From Stagnihabitans lacustris (GTDB lineage: Bacteria; Pseudomonadota; Alphaproteobacteria; Rhodobacterales; Rhodobacteraceae), in assembly GCF_025950525.1 (NCBI RefSeq), contig NZ_JAPDGS010000001.1:434001-498000 (forward strand): 64,000 nucleotides of DNA, in the 5' to 3' direction. A program made the position numbers and the translations under genes. The notes below the pieces were generated by a model. That model searched no databases. It was not told the origin of the DNA and saw nothing but the letters and a program-made list of their open reading frames with translations. The stretch's first letter is position 1. Every line of letters begins with the position of its first letter. Of the stretch, positions 45,295 to 54,067 are shown in pieces.

Positions 45295-45735
45295 ATGCGG
45301 CTGACATGTATGGACTGCGGCCAGGCCAACCGGGTGCCGGAGGATCGCATGACCCAGGCGCCGAAATGTGGCGTCTGCGGGGCGGGGCTGGTGACGGGCA
45401 AGGTGGGGGCGCTGGACATGGGCACCCATGACAAGCTGATCCGCGACGACATGCCCGTGGTCATCGACTATTGGGCGCCCTGGTGCGGGCCTTGCCGCCA
45501 GATGGCGCCGGAATTTGCCAAGGCGGCGGCGGCTGTGCCGGGCACCCGCTTTGCCAAGATCGACACGCAGGACCACCCGGCCGTCTCGGCCCGGCTGGGC
45601 ATCCGGGGCATCCCGCTGCTGATCCTGTGGCACAAGGGACGTGAGGTCGCCCGGCTGGCCGGCGCGCGTCCTGCGGCCGAGATCGCGGCCTTTGCAGGCT
45701 CAGTAACGGTCGGGTCGGTAAGGCCGGGTCAGTAA
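45295..45735 (+). CDS. trxC: Thioredoxin 2
   Basis: A 146-residue thioredoxin with the N-terminal zinc ribbon of Trx2 (C5, C8, C25, C28) and the redox site WAPWCGPC (C64, C67). Cis-proline is in RGIPLL. It reduces cytoplasmic disulfides and tends to be induced by oxidants. ATG 45295 follows AAGGAGG. Its end overlaps the convergent RpiR gene by 7 bp. The upstream AT-rich CATATATATC (45260-45270) is a likely -10 region. Confidence 0.95.
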   Translation: MRLTCMDCGQANRVPEDRMTQAPKCGVCGAGLVTGKVGALDMGTHDKLIRDDMPVVIDYWAPWCGPCRQMAPEFAKAAAAVPGTRFAKIDTQDHPAVSARLGIRGIPLLILWHKGREVARLAGARPAAEIAAFAGSVTVGSVRPGQ

Positions 45736-46562
45736 AGGTCCAGGCCACGTAGCAGCCCGGGCCAGGCCTCGATCCGCGCCCGCGTGGCCTCCGGCGCCTG
45801 CAGGGCCACGGCATGCAGGATCACATTCATCATGGTCGTCATCGGCCCGGTGCTTTCCAGGAAAGCATCCACCTTGGTCTGGACGTGAAAGACAAAGGGC
45901 GTCTCGGCGGCGGCCCAGGTGTTCAGCTCATCCGTGACCACCACCGCCGCCATCCCCAGGCTGCGGGCCAGGCGCAGGATCGGCAGGGCCTCACGCGCAT
46001 AGGGGGCCATGTCGACCATCACCAGGCAGGCGCCGGACTGCCGCGGCGGCAGCCATTCGACCAGGCCATCGTCATGGGGCGACAGGAATCGCACCGCGCC
46101 CCGCACGATGGCAAGCCTGCGGGCGAAGTCCTCGGCAATGCCGCGGATCGACTGAAAGCCCGTCACATGGACCTCTTGCGCCTCGGCAATCGCCTGGATC
46201 GCCCCCCCCCATGCGGGCTTTTCCACCTCGGCCGCGAGCGCCAGCACGGCTTCGGCGTCGCGTTTCAGCAGGCTGCCGATCTCGCCCTCGGGCAGGCGGA
46301 AATAGTGATCGGGCGAAACTTGCGCCAGATGGGCGCTTTGCAGCGCGTCCTTCAGCCCCGCCAGCCCCTTGAAGCCCGCGCGTTTCAGGAACCTACTGAC
46401 GGTGATTTCGCTGACCCCGGTCTTGGCCGCGACCGAAGCCCCGGTCTCATTGCCCAGACTTGCCACATTCAGCGCCAGCCATTGGGCAATCGCTGCCTCT
46501 GATTTGGTCAAACCGCCCGGGATCTGGCGCAATCTTTGGGCAAGCGGGGTCTCATCGGTCAT
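45729..46562 (-). CDS. MurR/RpiR-family transcriptional regulator
   Basis: A 277-residue regulator. The N-terminal HTH_6 domain is KSEAAIAQWLALNVASLGNETGASVAAKTGVSEITVSRFLKRAGF (about residues 18-62; key helix VSEITVSRFLK). The C-terminal SIS-like sugar-phosphate domain (HVTGFQSIRGIAEDFARRL, then MVDMAPYAREALPIL) binds the effector. The start at 46562 (MTDETPLAQRLRQ) is the one that fits; the open frame continues far upstream only as antisense of the next gene. It is divergent from the pot-type operon and probably controls it. The effector may not be a sugar, since RpiR proteins also govern amine and amino acid uptake. Confidence 0.9.
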   Translation of the reverse strand: MTDETPLAQRLRQIPGGLTKSEAAIAQWLALNVASLGNETGASVAAKTGVSEITVSRFLKRAGFKGLAGLKDALQSAHLAQVSPDHYFRLPEGEIGSLLKRDAEAVLALAAEVEKPAWGGAIQAIAEAQEVHVTGFQSIRGIAEDFARRLAIVRGAVRFLSPHDDGLVEWLPPRQSGACLVMVDMAPYAREALPILRLARSLGMAAVVVTDELNTWAAAETPFVFHVQTKVDAFLESTGPMTTMMNVILHAVALQAPEATRARIEAWPGLLRGLDLY

Positions 46563-46600
46563 GACAGCGTTTACAGCTTTATTTTTGAATGTTAGCCTTC

Positions 46601-46616
46601 TGTCATAACGATAACA
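46601..46616. promoter_or_regulatory. Candidate RpiR operator in the divergent promoter
   Basis: TGTCATAACGATAACA has near-perfect arms (TGTCAT / ATAACA, one mismatch) and lies centrally in the 99-bp gap between the regulator and the uptake operon, in its most AT-rich part. It could serve both promoters. Confidence 0.4.
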
Positions 46617-46661
46617 CGCCCGACCGGGCAGGCAAAGCCCCGCGGGTCCAACCGGGAGACG

Positions 46662-47687
46662 ATGATGAAGGTCTATGCTTTGGCCCTTGGCCTGATGGCG
46701 TCCGCGGCTTCGATCCAGGCTGCGGGGGCCGAGACCCTCGCGCTGTATAACTGGGGCGATTACATCAACCCCGAGATCCTGGCGGGTTTCACCGCCGAAA
46801 CCGGGATCGAAGTGACCCTGGACACCTATTCGTCGAACGAAGAGATGCTGGCCAAGATCCAGGCCGGGGCCACGGGCTATGACATCGTTTTCCCCTCGGT
46901 GCATATGAATGACATCATGCTGAAGCTGGGGCTGCTGGAAAAGACCGACATCAACCTTTCCCCCGGGTTTGCGGCAATCGACCCGGCCAACCTGCGGTCG
47001 AAAGAGGACCCGGACAGCGCCTATTGCCTGCCCTATGCCTGGGGCACGGTGGGGATCTTTTACAACGAAAAGGTCACGGGGCCGATCACCGGCTGGGCCG
47101 ATTACTTCGCTGCGGCCGAAAAGGGCGCCAAGGTCACGCTGTTGGACGACATGCGCGAGGTCGTGGCGGTGGGGCTGATCATGACCGGCAAATCGGTCAA
47201 CTCGACCGATCCGGCCGACCTGCAAGGCGCGGTGGATTACCTGCTGTCGCAAAAGTCCAAGGTCGCGGCCTTCACCTATGATTCCATGTCCATGCTGACC
47301 TCGGGCGACATCGGCGCCGCGCATTTCTTTGTCGGTGGCAATGTGTTCTTCACCCAGACGCCGGATGTGAAATACGTCATCCCGGTCGAGGGCGCGACGA
47401 TGTATCAGGAAAACATCTGCGTCCTGAAGACCGCGCCGAACAAGGCCGCGGCCAAGGCCTTCATGGAATTCTACCTGCGCCCCGAGATTGCCGCGCTGAA
47501 CGTGGCCCAGCAGTTCAACGGCACCGCCAATGTGCCCGCCCGCGATCTGGTGCCCGATTTCATCAAGCAGAACCCCACGATCAACGTCCCGGCCGAAACG
47601 CTGACCCGGTTGCAGATCTTCGAGGACCTTGGCGCGGGGCTGAAGCTTTATGACCGCGCCTGGAACACGATCCGGACCGCGCAATGA
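46662..47687 (+). CDS. Polyamine-type ABC transporter, substrate-binding protein (PotD/PotF-like)
   Basis: The 341-residue protein has a signal peptide ending near AGA (residue 23) and then the PotD/PotF fold ([18 protein letters not shown], with EENICVLK-like segments late). It binds the substrate in the periplasm and hands it to the permeases encoded downstream. Either ATG 46662 or 46665 can start it; GGGAGACG precedes both. Family ligands are putrescine, spermidine, or larger amines. Acidic residues usual in polyamine pockets are not obvious by eye, so a different amine or peptide-like ligand is possible. Its stop overlaps the ATPase gene (ATGA). Confidence 0.92.
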   Translation: MMKVYALALGLMASAASIQAAGAETLALYNWGDYINPEILAGFTAETGIEVTLDTYSSNEEMLAKIQAGATGYDIVFPSVHMNDIMLKLGLLEKTDINLSPGFAAIDPANLRSKEDPDSAYCLPYAWGTVGIFYNEKVTGPITGWADYFAAAEKGAKVTLLDDMREVVAVGLIMTGKSVNSTDPADLQGAVDYLLSQKSKVAAFTYDSMSMLTSGDIGAAHFFVGGNVFFTQTPDVKYVIPVEGATMYQENICVLKTAPNKAAAKAFMEFYLRPEIAALNVAQQFNGTANVPARDLVPDFIKQNPTINVPAETLTRLQIFEDLGAGLKLYDRAWNTIRTAQ

Positions 47688-48715
47688 GCCTGCTTTCGGT
47701 CAGGGGCGCGCGGCGTGTGTTCCAGACCCCGGAGGGCGGCCGGCTGGCGGCCCTCGATGGGGTCGACCTGCAGGTCGGTGCGGAGGAATTCGTGACGCTG
47801 CTTGGCCCCTCGGGCTGCGGCAAGACCACGCTTTTGCGCGCGATTTCGGGCTTCGAGGCGCTGGATGAAGGCACGATCCACCTGCAGGGCGCGGACCTTT
47901 TGCGCCTGGCCCCCTATCGCCGTCCGGTCAACACGGTCTTTCAAAGCTATGCGCTCTTTGGCCATATGTCGGTGGCGCGCAACGTGGGTTATGCCTTGGA
48001 AGTCCGGGGGATGGGACGCGCCGCCCGCCAGGCCCGGGTGGATGAGGCGCTGGAGAAAGTGGGCCTCTCCGGCCTCGGCGCCCGCGCCATCGGTCAGTTG
48101 TCGGGCGGCCAAAGGCAGCGCGTGGCTTTGGCCCGGGCCATCGTGGCCGAACCGCGGCTTCTGCTCTTGGACGAGCCCCTGTCGGCCCTGGATCGCAACC
48201 TGCGCCAACAGATGCAACTGGAGCTGAAGGCGCTGCAGGCCCGGCTTGGCATCGCCTTTGTCTTCGTCACCCATGACCAGGAAGAGGCCCTGACCATGTC
48301 CGACCGCGTGGTGGTCATGCGCAAGGGCCGCATCGAACAGATCGGCCCCCCGCGTGAGATTTACCGCAAGCCCCGCACAAGGTTCGTGGCGGAATTCATC
48401 GGCGAAACCAACCTTTTCGACCTTGATGCGCAGGGCCGCACCCCAGAGGGACTCATCTTCGCCGTGCCCAATCCTCCGGCGGCGCGGTTCACCGCCTGCC
48501 TGCGGCCCTCGGATTTTCACCTGGCCGAACAGGGCATCGCGGGGGTCGTTACCAAGGTCGTCTATCTGGGTGCCGACCTGCATCTTTATGTGCAACCGAA
48601 AGTGGGAGGCCCCGAACTGCGTGTCACCGCCCGTGACCATGCCGCCGCCCCGGTCGTCGGCGCCGAGGTCCATTTGGGCCATGACCCCGAAGCCCTGCAC
48701 CTGTTGGAGGCGTGA
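47684..48715 (+). CDS. Polyamine-type ABC transporter, ATP-binding protein (PotA-like)
   Basis: A 343-residue ATPase: Walker [10 protein letters not shown], signature [16 protein letters not shown], Walker [17 protein letters not shown], switch VTHDQEEAL, and a TOBE-type regulatory C-terminus ([13 protein letters not shown] onward). It couples ATP hydrolysis to the permeases encoded next. It overlaps the binding-protein gene at its 5' end and abuts the first permease at its 3' end. Confidence 0.95.
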   Translation: MSLLSVRGARRVFQTPEGGRLAALDGVDLQVGAEEFVTLLGPSGCGKTTLLRAISGFEALDEGTIHLQGADLLRLAPYRRPVNTVFQSYALFGHMSVARNVGYALEVRGMGRAARQARVDEALEKVGLSGLGARAIGQLSGGQRQRVALARAIVAEPRLLLLDEPLSALDRNLRQQMQLELKALQARLGIAFVFVTHDQEEALTMSDRVVVMRKGRIEQIGPPREIYRKPRTRFVAEFIGETNLFDLDAQGRTPEGLIFAVPNPPAARFTACLRPSDFHLAEQGIAGVVTKVVYLGADLHLYVQPKVGGPELRVTARDHAAAPVVGAEVHLGHDPEALHLLEA

Positions 48716-49587
48716 TGCGGCAAAGCACCTTCCTCGCGGCTCTGCTGGCCCCCGCCACACTGTTCCTGGGTGTCTTTTTCCTGGGGCCGCTTTTGATCAT
48801 CGCGGTCTTTTCGCTTTTGACGCCGGGGCTTTACGGCGGTGTCGAATGGAGCTTTTACCACCAGAACTACGGCCGCATCTTTGGCTGGGCCGATGGGATC
48901 ATGGAAATCTATGAGCCGGTCTATCTGCAAATCCTGCTGCGGTCGCTGGGCTTTGCCGCCCTGACTGTCGGTCTGTGTCTGGTGATCTGTTACCCCGTGG
49001 CCTTCTGGGTCGCGCGATTGCCGCCCCGTGCGCGGCTGTTCTGCCTGTTCCTCGTGACGCTGCCCTTCTTCTCCAGCCTGATCGTGCGGCTTTACGCCTG
49101 GCTCTTGATCCTGAAACCCTCGGGGCTGCTCAATCAGACGCTGTTGGCCACGGGCTTGATCCAGACCCCGCTGGAGATCCTTTACACCCAATCCGCCGTC
49201 GTTCTGGGGCTGGTCTATGTCATGGTCCCCTTCATGTTCCTGCCGCTTTACAGTGCCATCGACAACCTGGACCGGTCCATGGTCGAGGCCTCGATGGATC
49301 TGGGCGCGAACCGGGTGCAGACCTTCACCAAGGTCGTGCTGCCGCAGACCCTGCCGGGGATCATCGGGGGCGCGGTCATTGTCTTTATCCCCTCGGTCGG
49401 AAATTTCATCGTGCCGGATGTGCTGGGGGGCGCCAAGGGGCTGATGGTGGGCAATCTGGTCGAGCAACAGTTTCTGTCGGCGCGCAACTGGCCCTTTGGC
49501 GCGGCCTTGGCGATGATCGTCATGGGAGTCGTTCTGGCGACCCTGCTTTACGCCTCGGCCCGGGCGCGGAGTGCCGCCCATGCGTAG
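48715..49587 (+). CDS. Polyamine-type ABC permease (PotB-like)
   Basis: A 290-residue permease with six helices. The EAA loop is VEASMDLGANRVQTFTKVVL. I prefer ATG 48715 to the GTG three bases earlier because GGAGG ends at 48710, leaving 4 bases to the ATG but only one to the GTG. The stop overlaps the next permease by 8 bp. Confidence 0.94.
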   Translation: MRQSTFLAALLAPATLFLGVFFLGPLLIIAVFSLLTPGLYGGVEWSFYHQNYGRIFGWADGIMEIYEPVYLQILLRSLGFAALTVGLCLVICYPVAFWVARLPPRARLFCLFLVTLPFFSSLIVRLYAWLLILKPSGLLNQTLLATGLIQTPLEILYTQSAVVLGLVYVMVPFMFLPLYSAIDNLDRSMVEASMDLGANRVQTFTKVVLPQTLPGIIGGAVIVFIPSVGNFIVPDVLGGAKGLMVGNLVEQQFLSARNWPFGAALAMIVMGVVLATLLYASARARSAAHA

Positions 49588-50398
49588 CCTTCTGACGCTG
49601 TGGTCCCTGGCCTTTTTCGCCTTTATCTATGCGCCCTTGGCGGTGATCGTCGCCTATTCCTTCAATGCCAACCCGGTCAACATGATGATCTGGGACGGGT
49701 TCACGTTGGACTGGTATCGCGGGCTGTTCGGGGCCGCGGTCGAACGGCCCGCCAGCGACGCGCTGTATATCGAGAATACCGACCAACTGCTGGCCGCGCT
49801 GCGCACCTCTTTGACCGTGGCGTTTTTCACCACGACCATTGCCACGGTGCTGGGGACCTCGCTGGCCATCGCGCTGGGGCGGGGGCGCTTTGTCGGCCAA
49901 AAGGCGCTGGGCGGCTTTCTTCTCTTGCCGATGATGATGCCCGATATCGTGCTGGGCATCGGCCTTTTGATCTTTTTCCTGACGCTGGGGATGCAGCTTT
50001 CGCTTCTGACCATCATCATCGGGCATTGCACCTTTTTGATCTCATATGTCTTCGTGATCGTGCAGGCGCGGTTGGCGGGGCTGGACCCGGCGCTGGAGGA
50101 AGCCTCGGCCGATCTGGGCGCCTCGCCCTTCGTCACCCTGCGCAAGGTCCTGATCCCGCAACTGGCGCCCGGCATCCTGGGCGGGGCGCTTTTGGCCTTT
50201 GTCATCTCGATGGATGACCTGGTCATCACCTATTTCATCGCGGGCACCGACAACACGACCTTGCCCGTCTTCATCTTCGGCATGATCCGTCGCGGCGTAA
50301 AGCCCGAGATCAACGCCATCGCCACGCTGATCATCTTGTCCTCGGTGGTGATCGCGGGGCTTGGCCTGTGGCTGCGCGCCAGAAAGACCCCAGCATGA
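49580..50398 (+). CDS. Polyamine-type ABC permease (PotC-like)
   Basis: The second permease, 272 residues, six helices, EAA loop EEASADLGASPFVTLRKVLI. It keeps the PotC-style IFGMIRRGVKPEINAIATLI close to the end. The start at ATG 49580 is inside the previous gene and its TGA overlaps the ATG of the peptidase gene, so the whole operon is translationally chained. Confidence 0.94.
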   Translation: MRSLLTLWSLAFFAFIYAPLAVIVAYSFNANPVNMMIWDGFTLDWYRGLFGAAVERPASDALYIENTDQLLAALRTSLTVAFFTTTIATVLGTSLAIALGRGRFVGQKALGGFLLLPMMMPDIVLGIGLLIFFLTLGMQLSLLTIIIGHCTFLISYVFVIVQARLAGLDPALEEASADLGASPFVTLRKVLIPQLAPGILGGALLAFVISMDDLVITYFIAGTDNTTLPVFIFGMIRRGVKPEINAIATLIILSSVVIAGLGLWLRARKTPA

Positions 50399-51468
50399 AA
50401 CCTCGCGCCAAGAAACTTAGGGCCCGCGACCTCGGCCTGCCCTTCAAGGGGCAGACCGGCCCGCTGAACGCCATCACCGATATCGCGGGGCTGACGGTGG
50501 GGTTTTGCACCCTGACCGATCCCGCGCGGGGCTTGCGGACCGGGGTCACGGCCATCCTGCCGCGCCCGGGGAGCGATCCTCAGCCGGTCTGGGCCGGCCA
50601 CTATGCGCTGAACGGCAACGGAGAGATGACCGGCACGCATTGGATCAACGACGCGGGCTATTTCATCGGGCCGGTGCTGATCACCAACACCCATGGGGTG
50701 GGCGCGGCGCATCTGGGGGCGACCGAATGGATGATCGGCCACTATGCTGACTATTTTGCGAAGGAACATGCCTGGGCCATGCCCGTCGTGGCCGAGACCT
50801 ATGACGGGGTGCTGAACGATATCAACGCGCTCTCGGTGCGCCCCGAACATGCGTTGGCCGCCTTGGCCGACCTGAAGCCCGGCCCGGTGGCCGAGGGCTC
50901 GACCGGCGGGGGCAACGGGATGATCGCCTATGAGTTCAAGGGCGGCACCGGGACCTCGTCTCGCCGCGTGGCCTTGGGGGGGCAGGATTACACGGTGGCG
51001 GCCTTGGTGCAGGCCAATCACGGCATCCGCCCCTGGCTTTCTGTTCTGGGCCGCCCGGTGGGCGAGCTGATGCCGGAAGGGTCGTTTTACGCCAAGGAAA
51101 GCGGGTCGATCATCGTGATCCTGGCCACCGATGCGCCGCTTTCGGGGCTGGCTTTGCGCCAGCTGGCCAAGCGGGCGGCCTTGGGGGTCGGGCGGGGCGG
51201 CACACCGGGGGGGAACAATTCGGGCGATATCTTCCTGGCGCTGTCCACCGCCAATCCCGGCCCCATGCCGCAATTCGCGCCTGCCTTGGCGCTGCGGCCC
51301 GAGCTGAACATCGAACTGCTGGACGACCTTTACCTGGGCGCCGTGCGGTCCGTCGAAGAGGCGGTGATCAACGCCCTGGTGGCGGGCGAGGACGTGGCGA
51401 CCTTCAAGCCCCCGGGCCATATCTGCCGCGCCATCGACACCGGGCGGCTTCAGGCGCTTTTTGCCTGA
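50395..51468 (+). CDS. DmpA/BapA-type beta-aminopeptidase (peptidase family S58)
   Basis: A 357-residue Ntn-type hydrolase. The family autocleaves before a serine that becomes the nucleophile; here it is S276 in the GGNNSGDIF motif. Other landmarks are DIAGLTVGFCTL, NGNGEMTGTHWI, ITNTHGVGAAHLGATEWM and AEGSTGGGNGM. Known relatives remove N-terminal beta-amino acids or D-residues from short peptides. There is no signal peptide, so it acts after uptake. It is the last gene of the pot-type operon, its ATG overlapping the permease stop. This suggests the transporter's cargo carries an amide or peptide bond it cleaves, for example a beta-alanyl or acylated amine. Confidence 0.92.
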   Translation: MKPRAKKLRARDLGLPFKGQTGPLNAITDIAGLTVGFCTLTDPARGLRTGVTAILPRPGSDPQPVWAGHYALNGNGEMTGTHWINDAGYFIGPVLITNTHGVGAAHLGATEWMIGHYADYFAKEHAWAMPVVAETYDGVLNDINALSVRPEHALAALADLKPGPVAEGSTGGGNGMIAYEFKGGTGTSSRRVALGGQDYTVAALVQANHGIRPWLSVLGRPVGELMPEGSFYAKESGSIIVILATDAPLSGLALRQLAKRAALGVGRGGTPGGNNSGDIFLALSTANPGPMPQFAPALALRPELNIELLDDLYLGAVRSVEEAVINALVAGEDVATFKPPGHICRAIDTGRLQALFA

Positions 51469-51525
51469 CGCTTGCATCGCGGGGCTGCGCGTCTTAGGTG
51501 GGGATAAAGCTTTCCCGAGGGTGAC

Positions 51526-52494
51526 ATGGCCTTTTTCTCCAAGCTGCGCGACCGTCTCTTCCGTTCGTCGGCCAAGATCGACGAGGGGCTGGACGCGCTG
51601 GTCAGCGAAGAGGCCCCCGAGAAACCGGGCCTGATCGGGCGGCTTCTGGGCCGGGACGAGGCGTCAAGGGTGCTTGATGATGCCATGCTGGAAAGCCTGG
51701 AAGAGCTGCTGATCCAGTCCGACATGGGGGTCGAGACCTCTTTGCGGGTCACGGCCAATATCGCGGCCGGGCGTCTGGGGCGGCGGGTGACGACGGCCGA
51801 GATCAAGGGCGCGCTGGCAGATGAGGTCGCGCGCATCCTGGAGCCCGTCGCGCGGCCCCTGCCGATCTATCCGCAAAAGCCGCAGGTCGTGTTGGTCGTG
51901 GGGGTCAATGGGTCGGGCAAGACCACGACGATCGGGAAACTCGCCAGCCAGTTCAAGGCGGCGGGCAAAAAGGTGGTGATTGCGGCGGGCGACACGTTTC
52001 GCGCGGCGGCGGTCGAACAGCTGCAGGTCTGGGGCACGCGGGCAGGGGTGCCGGTCCTGACCGCGCCAGAGGGCTCCGACCCCGCAAGCCTCGCCTTTGA
52101 CGCGCTGACCCGCGCCCAGGCCGAGGGCGCCGACCTGTTGATGATCGACACGGCGGGCCGCTTGCAAAACCGCGCCGACCTGATGGAGGAGCTGGCCAAG
52201 ATCGTTCGCGTCATCCGCAAGGTCGACCCCACCGCGCCGCATAACACGCTGTTGGTGCTGGATGCGACCACGGGGCAGAACGCGCTGGCCCAGGTCGAGA
52301 TCTTTCGCAAGATCGCCGATGTCTCGGGGCTTGTGATGACCAAGCTGGATGGCACGGCGCGCGGCGGCGTCCTGGTGGCGCTGGCCGACAAATTCGGCCT
52401 GCCGATCCATGCGATTGGCGTGGGCGAACAGATCGACGACCTGCAGCCCTTTGATCCGCAGGATTTCGCGCGGGCTCTGGTGGGTCTGGACTGA
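51526..52494 (+). CDS. ftsY: Signal recognition particle receptor FtsY
   Basis: FtsY is the membrane-associated GTPase that receives SRP-ribosome complexes. The 322-residue product has an N domain (residues about 35-105), then G-domain motifs G1 GVNGSGKTTTIGKLA, the DTFRAAAVEQL insertion start, G3 DTAGR, G4 TKLDGTARGG and the closing GVGEQIDDLQPFDP. The acidic A domain is short, as in most alphaproteobacteria. It is followed at once by a DMT permease gene, probably on the same transcript. Confidence 0.97.
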   Translation: MAFFSKLRDRLFRSSAKIDEGLDALVSEEAPEKPGLIGRLLGRDEASRVLDDAMLESLEELLIQSDMGVETSLRVTANIAAGRLGRRVTTAEIKGALADEVARILEPVARPLPIYPQKPQVVLVVGVNGSGKTTTIGKLASQFKAAGKKVVIAAGDTFRAAAVEQLQVWGTRAGVPVLTAPEGSDPASLAFDALTRAQAEGADLLMIDTAGRLQNRADLMEELAKIVRVIRKVDPTAPHNTLLVLDATTGQNALAQVEIFRKIADVSGLVMTKLDGTARGGVLVALADKFGLPIHAIGVGEQIDDLQPFDPQDFARALVGLD

Positions 52495-53391
52495 TTGGGC
52501 CAGATCGTCACCTCTTTGGCAGGCACGGCCGAGGGGCACCGGATCGCCGTCATTCTTGCCATCGTGGCGGCCTTTCTTCATGCGTTGTTTGGCGCGCTGC
52601 AAAAGGGCCGCGATGACCCTTGGCTGGCGCGGGCCGCCATCGACGCCTGTTACGGGGTGATGGCGCTGCCGGTGGCCTTGTTCCTGGTGCCCTGGCCCAC
52701 GCTGGCGCAGGCGCCGATCTTTGCCGGGGCCTTTGTCATCCATGCCGGATACAAGATCGCCCAGGCCATGACCTATGACCGCGCGCCCTATACCGTCGCC
52801 TATCCGATTGTCCGCGGCACCGGCCCGGTGTTCACGGTGATCTTTGCCGGGGCCGTCTTTGGCGAGGCCTTTGCCCCCGGCCAATGGGCGGGGCTTGGGC
52901 TGCTGGTCGCCGGCATCTTTGGCCTGTCGGTCGCGGCCCTGACCCGGATGGAGCGGCCGATGAGCCTGGCCCCCGCGCTGGCGCTGGCGCTGCTGACCGG
53001 AGGCTTTGTCGCCGCCTATACGACCTATGACGCCTGGGGGATCAGGGCGGTCGAGGACCCTTTTACCTTTCTGGCCTGGTTCTTTGTGGTCGACAGCCTG
53101 TTCATCCCGGCCCTGACCTGGCGGCGCTGGCAAGGGGTTGACCGCGCCCGGCTAGGGGGCCTGGCGGCGCGGGGCGTCTTTGGCGCGCTGGTGGCATTTG
53201 CCTCTTTCGGGTCGGTGATGATTGCGACACGGTTGGATCATGTGGGGCTTGCGGCGGCCCTGCGCGAGACCTCGGTGGTCTTTGCGGCCTTGATCGGCTG
53301 GCTGGTCTTGGGTGAAAAGGTGGGATGGTTGCGCGGCGCCCTGATGGGGCTGATCGCACTGGGCGCCGTGATGATGGAGGTGGCAGCATGA
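52495..53391 (+). CDS. EamA/DMT-family permease
   Basis: A 298-residue drug/metabolite transporter with about ten helices in two EamA repeats (AFLHALFGALQKG early; LTGGFVAAYTTYDAWGI mid). The second repeat ends with the usual ETSVVFAALIGWLVLGEKVG. There is no ATG near the 5' end. TTG 52495, touching the ftsY stop, is the most upstream candidate, but its ribosome site is weak, so the true start could be a nearby GTG. Substrate unknown. The stop overlaps the yciB gene (ATGA). Confidence 0.88.
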   Translation: MGQIVTSLAGTAEGHRIAVILAIVAAFLHALFGALQKGRDDPWLARAAIDACYGVMALPVALFLVPWPTLAQAPIFAGAFVIHAGYKIAQAMTYDRAPYTVAYPIVRGTGPVFTVIFAGAVFGEAFAPGQWAGLGLLVAGIFGLSVAALTRMERPMSLAPALALALLTGGFVAAYTTYDAWGIRAVEDPFTFLAWFFVVDSLFIPALTWRRWQGVDRARLGGLAARGVFGALVAFASFGSVMIATRLDHVGLAAALRETSVVFAALIGWLVLGEKVGWLRGALMGLIALGAVMMEVAA

Positions 53392-54002
53392 CGAAATGGA
53401 AAACCGCGCTGGAATACGGGCCTTTGGTCGTGTTCCTGCTGGCCTGGATGGCCTTCAAGGACCGCAGCGTGACGGTGGCGGGGGTCGCGTATCAGGGTCT
53501 GGTCCTGGCCACCGGGGTCTTTGTCGTGCTGCAGGCCTTGGCGACGCTGGCGCAATGGCGGCTGACGGGGAAGCTGTCGGGGATGCAGGTCTTTACCCTG
53601 GTCGTCGTGCTGTTCATGGGCGGGCTGACGATTTGGTTCAACGATGCGCATTTCATCAAGATGAAGCCGACCATCATCTATGTGTTTTTCGCGGGGATTC
53701 TGGGGCTTGGCCTGTTGCGCGGGCAAAGCTGGCTGAAGCTGGTCCTGGGCGAGGCTTTGCCCATGCAGGAACAGGGCTGGATGATCCTGACGCGGCGCAT
53801 CGCGGTGTTCTTTCTGGTCATGGCACTTGCCAACGAGATCGTCTGGCGCAACTTCTCGGATGGGACCTGGCTGACCTTCAAGGTCGTGGGGCTGACGGTG
53901 GCGATGTTCGGGTTTCTGGTCAGCCAAGCCGGGCTTTTGCAGAAATACGGGACCGACAAGGACACGGACAAAGGCACCGACAAAGGCACCGACAAGACCT
54001 GA
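53388..54002 (+). CDS. yciB: Inner-membrane protein YciB (septation protein A family)
   Basis: A 204-residue multi-pass protein with the IspZ/YciB pattern: LEYGPLVVFLLAWM, then ARRI-like MQVFTLVVVLFMGGLTIWFNDAHFIKMKPTIIY in part (key residues W-F-N-D...K-M-K-P), then FLVMALANEIVWRNFS. YciB proteins work in cell-envelope synthesis and division. The end is unusual: TDKDTDKGTDKGTDKT, encoded by 12-bp tandem repeats just before the stop. It overlaps the DMT permease gene. Confidence 0.93.
   Translation: MTKWKTALEYGPLVVFLLAWMAFKDRSVTVAGVAYQGLVLATGVFVVLQALATLAQWRLTGKLSGMQVFTLVVVLFMGGLTIWFNDAHFIKMKPTIIYVFFAGILGLGLLRGQSWLKLVLGEALPMQEQGWMILTRRIAVFFLVMALANEIVWRNFSDGTWLTFKVVGLTVAMFGFLVSQAGLLQKYGTDKDTDKGTDKGTDKT
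53950..53997 (+). repeat. 12-bp tandem repeats in the yciB 3' end
   Basis: Units of the form ACCGACAAGGAC, ACGGACAAAGGC, ACCGACAAAGGC, ACCGACAAGACC encode the TDKx repeats at the protein C-terminus. A period that is a multiple of three keeps the frame when the copy number changes. Confidence 0.8.
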
Positions 54003-54067
54003 ATCCCGCCGTTTTTCCGCCGTCTTTGCATGAGACATTCCCCCGACACAACGCGGGGGCGTGGGCC

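Noticed and set aside
42780-45431. An 883-codon plus-strand frame opposite the GH3 gene.
   Set aside because: It is a high-GC shadow of the GH3 coding sequence, Arg/Gly/His-rich, with no ribosome site.
45729-47684. A 651-codon minus-strand frame that would fuse a long N-terminal extension to the RpiR regulator.
   Set aside because: The first 370 codons are antisense to the pot-type binding protein gene and have no protein-like composition. The regulator's normal start at 46562 explains the real part.
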